NCBI RefSeq assembly: GCF_006351925.1
Contig: NZ_CP040924.1
Span: forward strand, 2,795,001 to 2,859,000
Length of the DNA stretch: 64,000 nt
Direction: 5' to 3'
Source of the DNA: Clostridium thermarum
Lineage (GTDB): Bacteria > Bacillota > Clostridia > Clostridiales > Clostridiaceae
Part shown: positions 28,315 through 37,636 of the stretch, piece after piece
Position numbering within the stretch: the stretch's first letter is position 1
Layout of the letters: each line of letters begins with the position of its first letter
Position numbers and translations under genes: made by a program
The notes under the pieces: generated by a model
Told to the model about the DNA's origin: nothing
Database searches by the model: none
What the model saw: the letters and a program-made list of their open reading frames with translations, nothing else

Positions 28315-28580
28315 AGCAGCACAACCTTTCGAAATATCAATTTAATCACTTATTTAATCATAATAAATTTATATGCTGATAAAGTTTTTTTATTATATCT
28401 GAAAATATATAATTTAAAAGTTTTATTCTCCGAGAAATTAGTATAGTACATTTAGTTATTTTGTGTCGTTATATATATTTTTTCGTAAATATACTATACT
28501 TTTTGATTATTTTATGTATAATAATTAATGTGTTAAAAATTAAACTTATTTAATAAAATATTATCCTCGGAGGTTAAACA
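28315..28580. other. Intergenic region upstream of the PPi-PFK gene
   Basis: 266 bases, very AT-rich, between divergent genes. A TATAAT lies at about 28517 but without a convincing -35 box. No fold or reading frame was found. Confidence 0.4.
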
Positions 28581-29822
28581 ATGCGAAGATGTCTGATTGC
28601 TCAATCCGGTGGGCCAACTCCGGTTATTAATGCCAGTGTTGCCGGAGTTTTGATGGAGAATAAGCTCAATGGTTACTTTGACGAAATATATGGTGGTATA
28701 AACGGCATAGAGGGGATATTAAAAGAAAGATTGGTTGATCTTTCTGATATGGATGAAAATGCTATTAACAATTTAAAATATACTCCCTCTTCTGGTCTTG
28801 GTTCTTGCAGGTATAGGCTAAAATCCACTGGCGAATCTCCGGAAGAATATGAAAGATTTTTTAAGATATTGGACAAGTATCAGATTGACACCTTCTTTTA
28901 TGTTGGTGGTAACGACTCCATGGACACTGTAAGCAAATTAAGCGGGTATGCTAAAGAGCATTCCATTGATAAAAAAATTCTTGGTATCCCAAAAACTATT
29001 GATAATGATTTGGTAATTACCGACCACTGCCCAGGCTTTGGAAGTGCAGCCAGGTTAATTGCCACTACAACTCTGGAGACTTACTTAGACTCAACAGTTT
29101 ATTCCAACAACGGTATTTTTATATTGGAGACAATGGGCAGAGACACCGGTTGGCTTGCAGCCAGTTCTGTGTTAGCCACCATCAATGATAAACCAGTTGT
29201 AGACTTTATATATCTGCCTGAAAGAGCCTTTGACAAGAAGGCCTTCTTGAAGGATGTACAAAGGGTTTACAAGGAAAAGAAGCATGCTTATATCGTTGTC
29301 TCAGAGGGTTTAAAGGATTCTGAGGGCAAATATCTTTCTGAAATAGTACCTCATGGTGGTCACGATAATTTTGGACATGCTCAACTGGGTGGAGTTGCAG
29401 GTTACTTAAAATCCTTGATTATAGATTCCGGTATAACTTCAAGAGTAAAAACTCTTGAGTTAGGAGTTATACAGCGTTGTGGCATGCATATGGTTTCCAG
29501 TGTTGATATTGAGGAAGCATTTAGCGCCGGTAAAGCTGCAGTAAACTATGCTGTGGAAGGCTTTAGCGGCTATATGATTGGAGTAAGGCGTACCAATGAC
29601 TTGCCATATGAATACGACTTTTTCCTGATAGACGCTTCAGAGGTATGCAATAAGATAAAGCATTTCCCCCTAGAGTGGATTTCAGCTTCCGGAAACTTTG
29701 TTACTGCAGAAGCTGTAGAATATTTACGTCCCCTAATCTATGGTGATAATTCTATCGAAATCAACGCTGTGGGCTTGCCAGTGTACTATAGCATAGATAA
29801 GAATAATCTTGTTACTAAATAG
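28581..29822 (+). CDS. pfp: Pyrophosphate-type 6-phosphofructokinase
   Basis: 413 residues. Starts MRRCLIAQSGGPTPVINASV, typical of the longer PPi-dependent PFK group. GGNDSMDT near residue 110 has Asp at the position where ATP enzymes have Gly, and IPKTIDNDL near residue 133 has the Lys of PPi enzymes; both predict PPi as phosphoryl donor, giving a reversible glycolytic step. Further substrate motifs: ETMGRDTGWLAASS and GVIQRCGMHM. ATG 28581 follows CGGAGG. It converges on a membrane pyrophosphatase gene, so PPi handling is clustered here. A separate G/K-type PFK is at 1-863. Confidence 0.9.
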   Translation: MRRCLIAQSGGPTPVINASVAGVLMENKLNGYFDEIYGGINGIEGILKERLVDLSDMDENAINNLKYTPSSGLGSCRYRLKSTGESPEEYERFFKILDKYQIDTFFYVGGNDSMDTVSKLSGYAKEHSIDKKILGIPKTIDNDLVITDHCPGFGSAARLIATTTLETYLDSTVYSNNGIFILETMGRDTGWLAASSVLATINDKPVVDFIYLPERAFDKKAFLKDVQRVYKEKKHAYIVVSEGLKDSEGKYLSEIVPHGGHDNFGHAQLGGVAGYLKSLIIDSGITSRVKTLELGVIQRCGMHMVSSVDIEEAFSAGKAAVNYAVEGFSGYMIGVRRTNDLPYEYDFFLIDASEVCNKIKHFPLEWISASGNFVTAEAVEYLRPLIYGDNSIEINAVGLPVYYSIDKNNLVTK

Positions 29823-29873
29823 CAGTTCCTTTGAAGGCATCACTTGCTTTCATTTTGATACACATTTGTCCCA

Positions 29874-29920
29874 AGTAAAAGAGTTCAAAGCATAGGCCTT
29901 GAACTCTTTTACTCTTATTC
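29874..29920 (+). terminator. Terminator of the PPi-PFK gene
   Basis: AGTAAAAGAGTTCAA and TTGAACTCTTTTACT form a perfect 15-bp stem with a 10-base loop, followed by CTTATT. Confidence 0.8.
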
Positions 29921-29940
29921 TAAATTTATAGCTTCACATA

Positions 29941-29973
29941 AAAAATTCGGAGACTTTATATCTCCGAATTTTA
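29941..29973 (-). terminator. Terminator of hppA
   Basis: AAAATTCGGAGA and TCTCCGAATTTT form a 12-bp stem, followed by a T run on the minus strand. It lies 7 bases past the hppA stop. Confidence 0.85.
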
Positions 29974-29979
29974 TTATCT

Positions 29980-32067
29980 TTAGAATATATGGAAGTTAAC
30001 TACTAATGCAGCAAATACTATTGATACCATGGATAGTAACTTTATAAGTATATTGATAGCTGGCCCGGAAGTATCTTTGAATGGATCACCTACGGTGTCT
30101 CCAACTACTGCTGCCTTGTGGCAATCAGAACCCTTACCATTGAAGTTTCCTGCTTCGATATGCTTCTTAGCATTGTCCCAGGCTCCACCGGAGTTTGCCA
30201 TCATAACTGCCAATACAAAACCGGAAATAGTAGCTCCTGCAAGTAGTCCACCGACTCCTTCTACACCAAGCAATACACCAATCAGTATTGGTATAATAAT
30301 TGCCAAAAGTGCAGGTGCAAGCATTTCTTTCTGAGCAGCTTTTGTGCATATATCAACGCAGGTTGCATAGTCTGCCTCTGCTTTTCCTTCCATAAGTCCT
30401 TTTATTTCCTTAAACTGCCTTCTTACCTCAACAACGATCTTCTGTGCAGCCTTACCTACAGCATCCATAGTCAATGCTGCAAATACAAATGGAACTGCTG
30501 CACCTACGAATAGACCTATTAATACCTTTGGATCAAGTATTGAGAAGCTTAAATCAACACTCTTTCCAGCCTTTTCAGCTACTTCTAACACCTTATCTCT
30601 GTAAGAAGCTATAAGTGCAAGAGCTGTTAAAGCAGCGGATCCTATAGCAAAGCCCTTACCTGTAGCAGCTGTAGTGTTTCCTAAAGAATCCAAAGCATCT
30701 GTTCTTTCTCTGACTTCAGGCTTTTGATGGGTCATTTCTGCTATACCACCGGCATTGTCCGCAACAGGTCCATAAGCATCCGTAGCAAGAGTGATACCAA
30801 GGGTGCTAAGCATACCAACAGCTGCAACACCTATACCATAAAGTCCCATACTAGCATCATTTGCTCCACCAGCAAAGAAGTAACTTGCCAGAATAGCTAC
30901 AGCAACGATTGCTACAGGTACTATTGTAGACAACATACCTAAAGATAAACCGCCGATTATTATTGTAGCTGGTCCGGTTTGTGAAGTTGATGCCAGCTTT
31001 CTAGTTGGCTTGTAGGTATCTGATGTAAAGTATTCTGTAGAGATACCAATAAGTATTCCTGCTGCAAGTCCACTTAGTATTGAGAAGTATACCCCTATTC
31101 TATCCATTCCCAGAACTCCTCTTACTAAGAAGAAGGATACTACAGCTATTATTAAACCACTTATGTTTGTACCTCTTCTTAAGGCTGCAAGAAGAACCTT
31201 TTGCTCAGCCTTTTCACCGGACTTAACGAAGAAAGTACCAATAACAGAAGCTAGTACACCAACTGCAGCCATAATCATTGGTATAGCAACACCTTCTACC
31301 CCAAGCTTAGCTGCAACGGCAAGAGCGGCGCTGGAAACTATAGATCCAACATAGGATTCGTACAAGTCTGCTCCCATACCTGCAACGTCCCCAACATTAT
31401 CTCCTACGTTATCAGCAATAACTGCTGGGTTTCTTGGGTCATCTTCCGGAATACCGGCTTCAACTTTACCAACCAAGTCTGCTCCAACGTCTGCCGCCTT
31501 TGTGAAGATACCTCCACCAACACGGGCAAACAAGGCCATGGAGCTAGCACCCATACCAAAGGTAATCATAGCGCTGGTTATTTCAGCTATATGTCCTGGG
31601 CCATAATACCAATTTAATAAGTAATACCAAATACTAATATCCAGTAATCCCAAGCCTACTACTGTTAAGCCCATAACTGCACCACTGGAAAAAGCTACTC
31701 TTAGACCACGGTTTAAGCCGGCTTTTGCAGCATTGGTTGTCCTAGCATTTGCAGCAGTGGCTATTTTCATTCCAACAAAGCCTGATAGTCCTGAGAAAAA
31801 GCCTCCGGATAAAAAGGCAAAAGGAACGAAGAAGGTTAATAGATCAGCAAAGGCCATTATTAGAAGTATAACAAACATTACCGCAAAGAATATACCTACA
31901 CCTGTATATTGCCTCTTTAAATACGCATTGGCACCTTTTCTTATTGCCAAAGCAATTTTTTTCATTTCCTCGGTTCCTTCGCTCTCCTTAAGTACGCTTT
32001 TTGCAAGATATACTGCAAAAAGTAACGCAATTATAGATCCGATCGGTGCTAGAATTAATAAATCCAT
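29980..32067 (-). CDS. hppA: Membrane-bound ion-pumping pyrophosphatase (K+-dependent type)
   Basis: 695 residues with about 16 membrane helices. It couples PPi hydrolysis to H+ (or Na+) export. Active-site motifs: DVGADLVGKVEAGIPEDDPR, followed by DNVGDNVGDVAGMGADL, then DAYGPVADNAGGIAEM and, near the C-terminus, GDTVGDPFKDTSGPA. In GNTTAATGKG the residues after NTT are Ala-Ala-Thr-Gly; K+-independent enzymes have Lys and Thr at the first and fourth of these, so this is the K+-dependent subfamily. H+ versus Na+ specificity cannot be decided by eye. ATG 32067 follows GGGAGGG. Convergent with the PPi-PFK. Confidence 0.95.
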   Translation of the reverse strand: MDLLILAPIGSIIALLFAVYLAKSVLKESEGTEEMKKIALAIRKGANAYLKRQYTGVGIFFAVMFVILLIMAFADLLTFFVPFAFLSGGFFSGLSGFVGMKIATAANARTTNAAKAGLNRGLRVAFSSGAVMGLTVVGLGLLDISIWYYLLNWYYGPGHIAEITSAMITFGMGASSMALFARVGGGIFTKAADVGADLVGKVEAGIPEDDPRNPAVIADNVGDNVGDVAGMGADLYESYVGSIVSSAALAVAAKLGVEGVAIPMIMAAVGVLASVIGTFFVKSGEKAEQKVLLAALRRGTNISGLIIAVVSFFLVRGVLGMDRIGVYFSILSGLAAGILIGISTEYFTSDTYKPTRKLASTSQTGPATIIIGGLSLGMLSTIVPVAIVAVAILASYFFAGGANDASMGLYGIGVAAVGMLSTLGITLATDAYGPVADNAGGIAEMTHQKPEVRERTDALDSLGNTTAATGKGFAIGSAALTALALIASYRDKVLEVAEKAGKSVDLSFSILDPKVLIGLFVGAAVPFVFAALTMDAVGKAAQKIVVEVRRQFKEIKGLMEGKAEADYATCVDICTKAAQKEMLAPALLAIIIPILIGVLLGVEGVGGLLAGATISGFVLAVMMANSGGAWDNAKKHIEAGNFNGKGSDCHKAAVVGDTVGDPFKDTSGPAINILIKLLSMVSIVFAALVVNFHIF

Positions 32068-32576
32068 GATAAACCCTCCCTAATATTGTTTATTGCATAT
32101 AAGTACAAATTAATTGTACTTGATAAATTTGGGAATCACAACGTTTCCATAAACTCTTTTATGTCCAAAATGGCACTAATAACAGCTAAATTTTGATATT
32201 TCTAAATAGTTGTCCAACTTTTCTTAAAATTGCAACTTATATTTCTATTCTGAATAATGCAGTTAACGCCATTATTACCTCTGTTATATAACAGTTCCTA
32301 AAATAAATGTACCTAAATAAGCGCTGTTCTATCACATTCTTCATGCTCAAACCCATATTAATTTATCTTAATATTAATTTATAATTTACAATCTGGTAAT
32401 AAAAAAAACTATTTACTATTTATTCAACAATTAATTATAATAAAAATATGGCATTGATGTGGTTCAATTTTTTACATGAAAAATTCATTAATGATTTAAA
32501 GTTTCAAAATGTGCTATCGGCCCACTAGTACAACATAGTATTATAATGCAATAAACTTATAATGGAGGTTATTTAT
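32068..32576. other. Long AT-rich intergenic region upstream of hppA
   Basis: About 500 bases between divergent genes. It contains a hairpin AAGTACAA/TTGTACTT near 32100 and a palindrome CTGTTATATAACAG near 32280. No reading frame, known riboswitch fold or clear promoter was recognised. Confidence 0.4.
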
Positions 32577-33242
32577 ATGGATATCGATAAGGATAAATTA
32601 GCGGCAAAAGAACTAGCATCTAAGTTAACAAAAAAGCAAAAAGCAGAGTATATATGGCAATATTATAAGTTGCATATTATAGTTGCTTTGTTTGTTATAA
32701 TATGCATTATCAGCCTGGTTGTAGGAAAGATTAATGAAAAGGATAATCTTCTAAATGTTACAGTGTATGGGGCTGGTATAAATATAGACAACTTTGAGAA
32801 ACTTTCGGAAAAAGCTTATGAAGAATTGATTGACGACAAACATAAAACTGATATGTTGATGTCTTTTGAAAATAGCTCTGGTGCAACCTCATATATGTCT
32901 AATCAAAAGATTACAGTGCAGATGGCCGCTGGTGAGTTGGATGTATTGATCCTTTCAAAGTCGGAATTTGAGCTGCTTGCATCCAATGGTGCTTTTATAG
33001 ATATAAATGAACTGTCTGGTTTATTTTCAGAGACTTCTGAGAAGCTGAACTATGTGCTATATAAAGTTCCAGAGGCTGACACTACTGAAAAAGCCTACGG
33101 TATTGACTTGAGCAATTTTGCTATTTTTGATGAATTACAATATTCCGAGAAAGATCCGGTGCTAACAGTATTATCTAACAGTGAGAGAAAAGAGATGGCA
33201 GCTAAATTCATTGAATGGCTTTATAATCAAAAGTCATTATAA
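32577..33242 (+). CDS. Single-span membrane protein of unknown function
   Basis: 221 residues: a cytosolic, Lys-rich N-terminus (SKLTKKQKAEYIWQYYKLHI), one membrane span (IIVALFVIICIISLVVGKI) and an outside domain of about 165 residues with DVLILSKSEFELLASNGAFI, which looks like the ligand-facing part of a solute-binding fold. Many clostridia encode proteins with a K-K-x(5)-W-x-YYK-H start and one span, function unknown. ATG 32577 is chosen because GGAGGT lies in the preceding codons; an upstream in-frame ATG at 32562 overlaps that site. Confidence 0.6.
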   Translation: MDIDKDKLAAKELASKLTKKQKAEYIWQYYKLHIIVALFVIICIISLVVGKINEKDNLLNVTVYGAGINIDNFEKLSEKAYEELIDDKHKTDMLMSFENSSGATSYMSNQKITVQMAAGELDVLILSKSEFELLASNGAFIDINELSGLFSETSEKLNYVLYKVPEADTTEKAYGIDLSNFAIFDELQYSEKDPVLTVLSNSERKEMAAKFIEWLYNQKSL

Positions 33243-33312
33243 TTTAGATTCTGTTATGCTCACTTTATACATTTTTTATAAGGCTATTATAAAACAAGCT
33301 ATAATAGACTAT

Positions 33313-33364
33313 AAGGTTATAATAAAACAAATCCTTTTTTTCAGATTTGTTTTATTATAACCTT
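33313..33364. terminator. Perfect 21-bp inverted repeat, bidirectional terminator
   Basis: A 21-base arm from AAGGTTAT to ACAAATC (33313-33333) pairs perfectly with 33344-33364 across a 10-base T-rich loop. It sits between convergent genes and carries T runs both ways. Confidence 0.7.
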
Positions 33365-33365
33365 T

Positions 33366-34664
33366 TTAATTACTTTTTATGATTCTTCTCAATTCACTTA
33401 CCAACCTATCAACTTCTTTAGGCGTATTATATAAGCCAAAGCTCACTCTCACCATTCCAGGTTTTTTGTCATCTGGAAGTTTTTTGTAATATTTTATTTC
33501 CTGATCTGTTAATTTCAAAAGCCTCTGTATATAGGGCTGGGCACAAAAGCAACCATTTCTCACTCCAATCCCACTATCCTCGGAAAGAGCCTTAGCAATT
33601 TCTATATGTGGAATTCCCATAACAACAAAGGGAATAATACCTACCCTTTCAACGCAGCCATCATCGCAGCCATACAGCTTAAGAAATGGTAGCTGTTTTA
33701 ACTTACTTAGGGTATAATCCATTAAGAGTTTTTCATTTTTTTTGATTTTGTCCATGCCTATTTTAGTTAATTGTTCAATGGCTGCTACAAGAGCTACCAC
33801 TCCGATAATATTGGGACTTCCTGCTTCCTCCTTGGCCGGTGGATCATCCCAATATATATTTTTTCTCGTAACCACATGAACCGTCCCTCCACCCTTATAT
33901 TCCGGTGCTCCATACTCAAAGCTCTTCTTAGGTCCAACAATTGCTCCGATACCGAAGGGGGCATACATTTTGTGGGCTGAAAATACCAGATAATCGATAT
34001 GTTCCTCACTGTTGTCGCTCTTCATATCAATAGGAACATGGGGAACCAATTGTGCACCGTCTACGATAATCTTTGCTCCATGCTTATGCGCCAGCGTGGC
34101 GATTTTGTGAATGTCATTAATATAACCTGTAACATTTGAGGCTCCAGTAACTGTAACTAGCTTTACACGACCTCTGTACTTTCTCAACTTTTGTTCTAGA
34201 TCTTCTAGTGATAACCTTCCTTCTTCATCAATTTCTACATAATCTACTATGCACTTATCTCGCCAAGGCAAATCGTTGGAGTGATGCTCCATCCATGTTG
34301 AAAGTACTACCCAATTTTTATCTTGTATCAGCCTATAAGAAAGCTTATTTAAACCTTCCGTTGCATTCTTTACAAATATTACAGTATTACTTTTCTCCTC
34401 AGCACCAACAAATTTTAAAACCTTAGCTCTGGCTTCCTCATATATTCTTGAAGATACCATCGACTTATATCCCATTCCTCTATGAATGGAGGAATACCAA
34501 GGGCAAAAACGGATTACAGAATTAACCACAGAAACAAATGGAGGCGTAGTTGCAGCATTATCAAAATTGATATACTTAACATACATGTCTCCTCTAACAG
34601 GTACTTCCTTATCTAACCCTACGATAAGCTTTCTGTATTGTTTGTTTAATTGCGCGGTACTCAT
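33366..34664 (-). CDS. Class V aminotransferase, cysteine desulfurase-like
   Basis: 432 residues, PLP-dependent. NFDNAATTPPF near the N-terminus, EHHSNDLPW, DGAQLVPHVPID and FSAHKMYAPFG (PLP-binding Lys), then GIGVRNGCFCAQPY with the Cys expected to accept sulfur. This fits SufS/CsdA-like desulfurases rather than IscS, but no suf or isc genes adjoin, and several clostridial relatives have no proven role in Fe-S assembly. ATG 34664 follows AGAGGTGG. One copy of the REP core lies inside the gene (33876-33887), encoding Gly-Thr-Val-His of GGGTVHVV. Confidence 0.85.
   Translation of the reverse strand: MSTAQLNKQYRKLIVGLDKEVPVRGDMYVKYINFDNAATTPPFVSVVNSVIRFCPWYSSIHRGMGYKSMVSSRIYEEARAKVLKFVGAEEKSNTVIFVKNATEGLNKLSYRLIQDKNWVVLSTWMEHHSNDLPWRDKCIVDYVEIDEEGRLSLEDLEQKLRKYRGRVKLVTVTGASNVTGYINDIHKIATLAHKHGAKIIVDGAQLVPHVPIDMKSDNSEEHIDYLVFSAHKMYAPFGIGAIVGPKKSFEYGAPEYKGGGTVHVVTRKNIYWDDPPAKEEAGSPNIIGVVALVAAIEQLTKIGMDKIKKNEKLLMDYTLSKLKQLPFLKLYGCDDGCVERVGIIPFVVMGIPHIEIAKALSEDSGIGVRNGCFCAQPYIQRLLKLTDQEIKYYKKLPDDKKPGMVRVSFGLYNTPKEVDRLVSELRRIIKSN
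33876..33887 (-). repeat. REP core copy (inside the desulfurase gene)
   Basis: GGGACGGTTCAT on the minus strand, read as GGG ACG GTT CAT within the desulfurase reading frame. Same 12 bases as the RAYT-associated palindrome at 35714. Confidence 0.6.
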
Positions 34665-35023
34665 TACACTCCACCTCTTAATTATTCTATTAAGGGACGG
34701 TTCATTCTGTGATAACTTGTTTCGACTTTAGGATACATACTTTCCTCATTAATTTCTTAGACTTGTATTTAGTGATTATATATTTTTTCATTTTATAGAC
34801 ACATCAATGACTTTATTAAATAACCCAAAACATTTCACAATTTCCATTTGATGTTCATATTATGTTAATGGAGTGCTTTTAATCTGTATTTTTAGCAAAG
34901 TTTTATCCCCCTTCTCTTTCATAGCCTCATTTTGTAGATAAAGAAGAGATAACATCTCGTTGTATATCTAATTTCAATCTATGTTTTCATATGCTTTATT
35001 AAAATTCAAAAGGAGTGGATATT
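34665..35023. other. Intergenic region between the desulfurase and DUF4397 genes
   Basis: About 360 bases. It holds one REP core (34694-34705); otherwise AT-rich with no gene-like frame or clear hairpin. Confidence 0.4.
34694..34705 (+). repeat. REP core copy (intergenic)
   Basis: GGGACGGTTCAT, 30 bases upstream of the desulfurase start and facing away from that gene. Confidence 0.65.
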
Positions 35024-35689
35024 ATGTTCTATTGCCCTTACCAAAATTTTATGAGGGAAGCCGTACCTAAGGCCTTACCAACATATTATAGGTTATTAAA
35101 TGCTATGCCAGATGCACCTGCTATTGATGTATATATCAATGGAAAGCTTACTGCATCAAACCTAAGATACGCAAACTTTACAAACTATTTTCAAACCCCA
35201 GGAGGGATTTACGAGATTAAGGTATATCCTGCTGGAAAAAAGACACCTATTCTAATCGAGACAAACCTACAACTAATGCCAAATTCAATCCACACTATTG
35301 CAGCAGTGCCTAATGGGGACGGTTCATTATTACCCATCTTAGAACCACTTTCTGGGCCAACTCCTGGTTATTCAATGGTTAGGTTTGCTCATCTTTCTTC
35401 AGAAGCACCAGCTGTTGATATAATCTTACCAGATGGTAAAATACTATTTAGTGATGTTGAATTTAAAGAAGTTACAGGCTATATACCTGTTCCAGCAGGT
35501 AATTATACAATACAAGCCAAAATAAGTGAAACTAATAACATCATTTTAATAGTTCCTAACATTAAACTGCAGCCAAATAAGATATATACTGTTTATGTTG
35601 TGGGAAAACCTCAAGGTACTCCTCCGCTTCAAGTACTTATTCCTTTGGATGGTTCAACTTATCTAAGGGATGACCATATTGGATATTAA
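35024..35689 (+). CDS. DUF4397 domain protein
   Basis: 221 residues made of two related halves. Each half has the DUF4397 pattern: AMPDAPAIDVYINGKLTASN and then YEIKVYPAGKKTPIL in the first; HLSSEAPAVDIILPDGKILF and then YTIQAKISETNNIIL in the second; and IYTVYVVGKPQGTPPL at the end. DUF4397 proteins are beta-sandwich surface proteins, but no signal peptide is visible here and the N-terminus is MFYCPYQNFM, so a spore or cell-surface role is only a guess. ATG 35024 lies eight bases after AAAGGAG; GTG 35015 is too close. A REP core (35316-35327) lies inside, encoding GDGS. Confidence 0.75.
   Translation: MFYCPYQNFMREAVPKALPTYYRLLNAMPDAPAIDVYINGKLTASNLRYANFTNYFQTPGGIYEIKVYPAGKKTPILIETNLQLMPNSIHTIAAVPNGDGSLLPILEPLSGPTPGYSMVRFAHLSSEAPAVDIILPDGKILFSDVEFKEVTGYIPVPAGNYTIQAKISETNNIILIVPNIKLQPNKIYTVYVVGKPQGTPPLQVLIPLDGSTYLRDDHIGY
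35316..35327 (+). repeat. REP core copy (inside the DUF4397 gene)
   Basis: GGGGACGGTTCAT from 35315, read as GGG GAC GGT TCA in the coding frame. Confidence 0.6.
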
Positions 35690-35713
35690 GATTAAAAGTT
35701 GCTTAGCTTAATG

Positions 35714-35760
35714 GGGGACGGTTCATGAACATAAGGATGTTATATTCATGAACCGTCCCC
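35714..35760. repeat. RAYT-associated REP palindrome (two inverted cores)
   Basis: GGGGACGGTTCATGAA and TTCATGAACCGTCCCC form a perfect 16-bp stem around a 15-base loop. It lies 50 bases upstream of the RAYT gene, the usual position of a REP recognised by its own transposase. A T-rich stretch follows, so it may also terminate the DUF4397 transcript. Confidence 0.8.
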
Positions 35761-35809
35761 TGTTTATTTTTTCGGCTAGCGGCAATAATTAAACTGAGGA
35801 GTGATAAAA

Positions 35810-36736
35810 ATGCCAAGATGCGCAAGAGTTAAAAGCAATGAATATACCTACCATATTATCTGCCGTTCTATATCTGAAATAGATTTATTTCGTGATAACG
35901 ATGATAAAGTTAGATACATGGAACTTATAAAGAAATATCAAACAATTTTCAATTTTAAAATATATGCTTATTGTTTAATGGATAATCATTTGCACATACT
36001 TCTTTTTTCCAATGGCTCTGATATTTCAAAGATTATGCATGGAATAAATCAAAGCTATTCCCAATATTATAACCACAAATATGCCAGACATGGTCATGTT
36101 TTTCAAGACAGATTTAAAAGTAAAGTTGTGGATAATGATCGATATATGTTTGTTTTATCGCTTTACATTCATAATAATGCCAAAGACCTAAAAGGTATTA
36201 AATCTATATATAAATACGAATTTTCATCTTTGCCTGTTTACCTTGGATTATCAAAAGACAGATATAACATTCTAGATCCTTCAGTAATTCTGACAAGGTT
36301 GAGCAAAGACAAGTTTAAAGCAATTAGTAGATACACCCTACTTGTAAATACTTTTAAACCATCTGAAGAAAATGTTGACAATTCTGAAGAATTTGATTAT
36401 GAAATATATAATAATATCATTGAGTATAGAAGTGAAAAAGTTAAGGTAATTCAAGATATTGATAAACATAAAGTTATCGAATATTTATCAGAATTATTTT
36501 CAATGGACGCTTTTAATCTCCGTATAAAACATTTAAAATCTAATACTACATATAAAGCCTTGACTGTGATAATGCTCCGTGGCCTCTGTGATATGACCAT
36601 TAAAGAAATTTGTGAATACCTAGGAGATGTCACCCAATCTCATATCTCAAAACTGTGTTCTAAGGGATATGAACTTATAAACTCAAAGTATCAGTATATA
36701 ATTAAGAATTTCATAGTTATGCATACTCCTGCGTAA
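35810..36736 (+). CDS. REP-associated tyrosine transposase (RAYT, Y1/IS200-like HUH family)
   Basis: 308 residues. MPRCARVKSNEYTYHIICRS is the standard N-terminus of the family. YAYCLMDNHLHILL carries the HUH pair His60/His62, and Tyr119 in SLYIHNNAKD is the probable nucleophile. The C-terminal third (ALTVIMLRGLCDMTIKEICE, SHISKLCSKG) looks like a DnaA-type helix-turn-helix. RAYTs nick and process REP hairpins and are usually domesticated single-copy genes without terminal repeats. ATG 35810 follows GAGGAGTGA. The matching REP palindrome lies directly upstream and more core copies flank it on both sides. Confidence 0.88.
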   Translation: MPRCARVKSNEYTYHIICRSISEIDLFRDNDDKVRYMELIKKYQTIFNFKIYAYCLMDNHLHILLFSNGSDISKIMHGINQSYSQYYNHKYARHGHVFQDRFKSKVVDNDRYMFVLSLYIHNNAKDLKGIKSIYKYEFSSLPVYLGLSKDRYNILDPSVILTRLSKDKFKAISRYTLLVNTFKPSEENVDNSEEFDYEIYNNIIEYRSEKVKVIQDIDKHKVIEYLSELFSMDAFNLRIKHLKSNTTYKALTVIMLRGLCDMTIKEICEYLGDVTQSHISKLCSKGYELINSKYQYIIKNFIVMHTPA

Positions 36737-36939
36737 TATACAAATATAAAATGGCTTTGGTGTAATCGAAAATATAGCCCTTTACAAAATAACTATTAAT
36801 TTTAAATTTTTTATAATTTTTATACACTTTAAATTTATATGCTAATTGTACAAGCCCTACTTACCATATTATAGCCTCATTCCTCAATTAACCTATATTA
36901 TCTAATATAGATCTTCATATAAAAAAGGAAAAGCTTTAT

Positions 36940-37405
36940 TCAGCAATTCATTTTTCTACAATATACTTCATTATGCCTTATTTCAATGATATTTCTAGGA
37001 TCAAGACCTACAGTTATCTCATCTAGAATAATTATTTGTGTATCCCATATAATTATTTGAGCAAGGCCAATTATCTGCTTATCCAACTTTGCTAGGTTTC
37101 TTGTAAGTCTATCGTTTACTTGCATGATATTAACTAATTCCATGATTTTATCAAGACTTGGCTTAACTTCATTAGATTTTCCTTTTTTAAGTTTTGAAAT
37201 AACCTTTAAATACTTATAGATAGTCAATTCCATGTAAAGTGTAGGCATTACAGATAAAGAACTACTTTTTTCTTCACCGTTTTCGGCTTGTCTAATATAT
37301 CAATATCCTCAAGCTCTACGGTACCTTCATGTGTTGACATGTATCCAGTTAAAATATTCATAGTAATAAACTTTCCAGTACCGTTCAGCTCCATCATCTC
37401 TAAGA
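36940..37405 (-). pseudogene. Decayed ABC transporter ATP-binding gene
   Basis: The minus strand from 37405 downward encodes a damaged Walker A (ELNGTGKFITMNILTGYM, where GPNGAGKSTTMNILTGY is usual) and EGTVELEDIDILDKPKTVKK, then a stop and frameshift near 37255; the next frame continues MPTLYMELTIYKYL, then NLAKLDKQIIGLAQ where LSxGxxQRxGLAQ is usual, and IIILDEITVGLDPRN (Walker B, D-loop). Order and content match an ABC-2-type ATPase, but the start is lost, the signature motif is degraded and at least one frameshift is present. No permease gene adjoins it. A remnant. Confidence 0.75.
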
Positions 37406-37564
37406 TTTCTCATTTATTTTACTATTAATTCAAATTACATAGGTCAGAGTATTATCCATATCTTAGTGACATTTTCAATCTGTATCACTTATTCACACCC
37501 CAATATAATTAATTTTACGAATAGCCTAATTTATTCCAATGAATTTGTTAAATTTCTATTCCGC

Positions 37565-37624
37565 ATAAAAAAATACAGCTTAGTTCACTATGAAGGGGGA
37601 AATCATAGTAAACTAAGCTGTATC
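37565..37624 (-). terminator. Long hairpin terminator of the 98-residue membrane protein gene
   Basis: ATACAGCTTAGTT and AACTAAGCTGTAT pair over 13 bp, extended by CACTATGA/TCATAGTA, with a minus-strand T run after it. Confidence 0.75.
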
Positions 37625-37636
37625 CTAATATCTATA

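Noticed and set aside
33313..33364. The perfect 21-bp inverted repeat as a MITE-type mobile element
   Set aside because: It lies exactly between convergent genes with T runs on both sides, shows no target duplication and was not seen elsewhere, so a terminator explains it.
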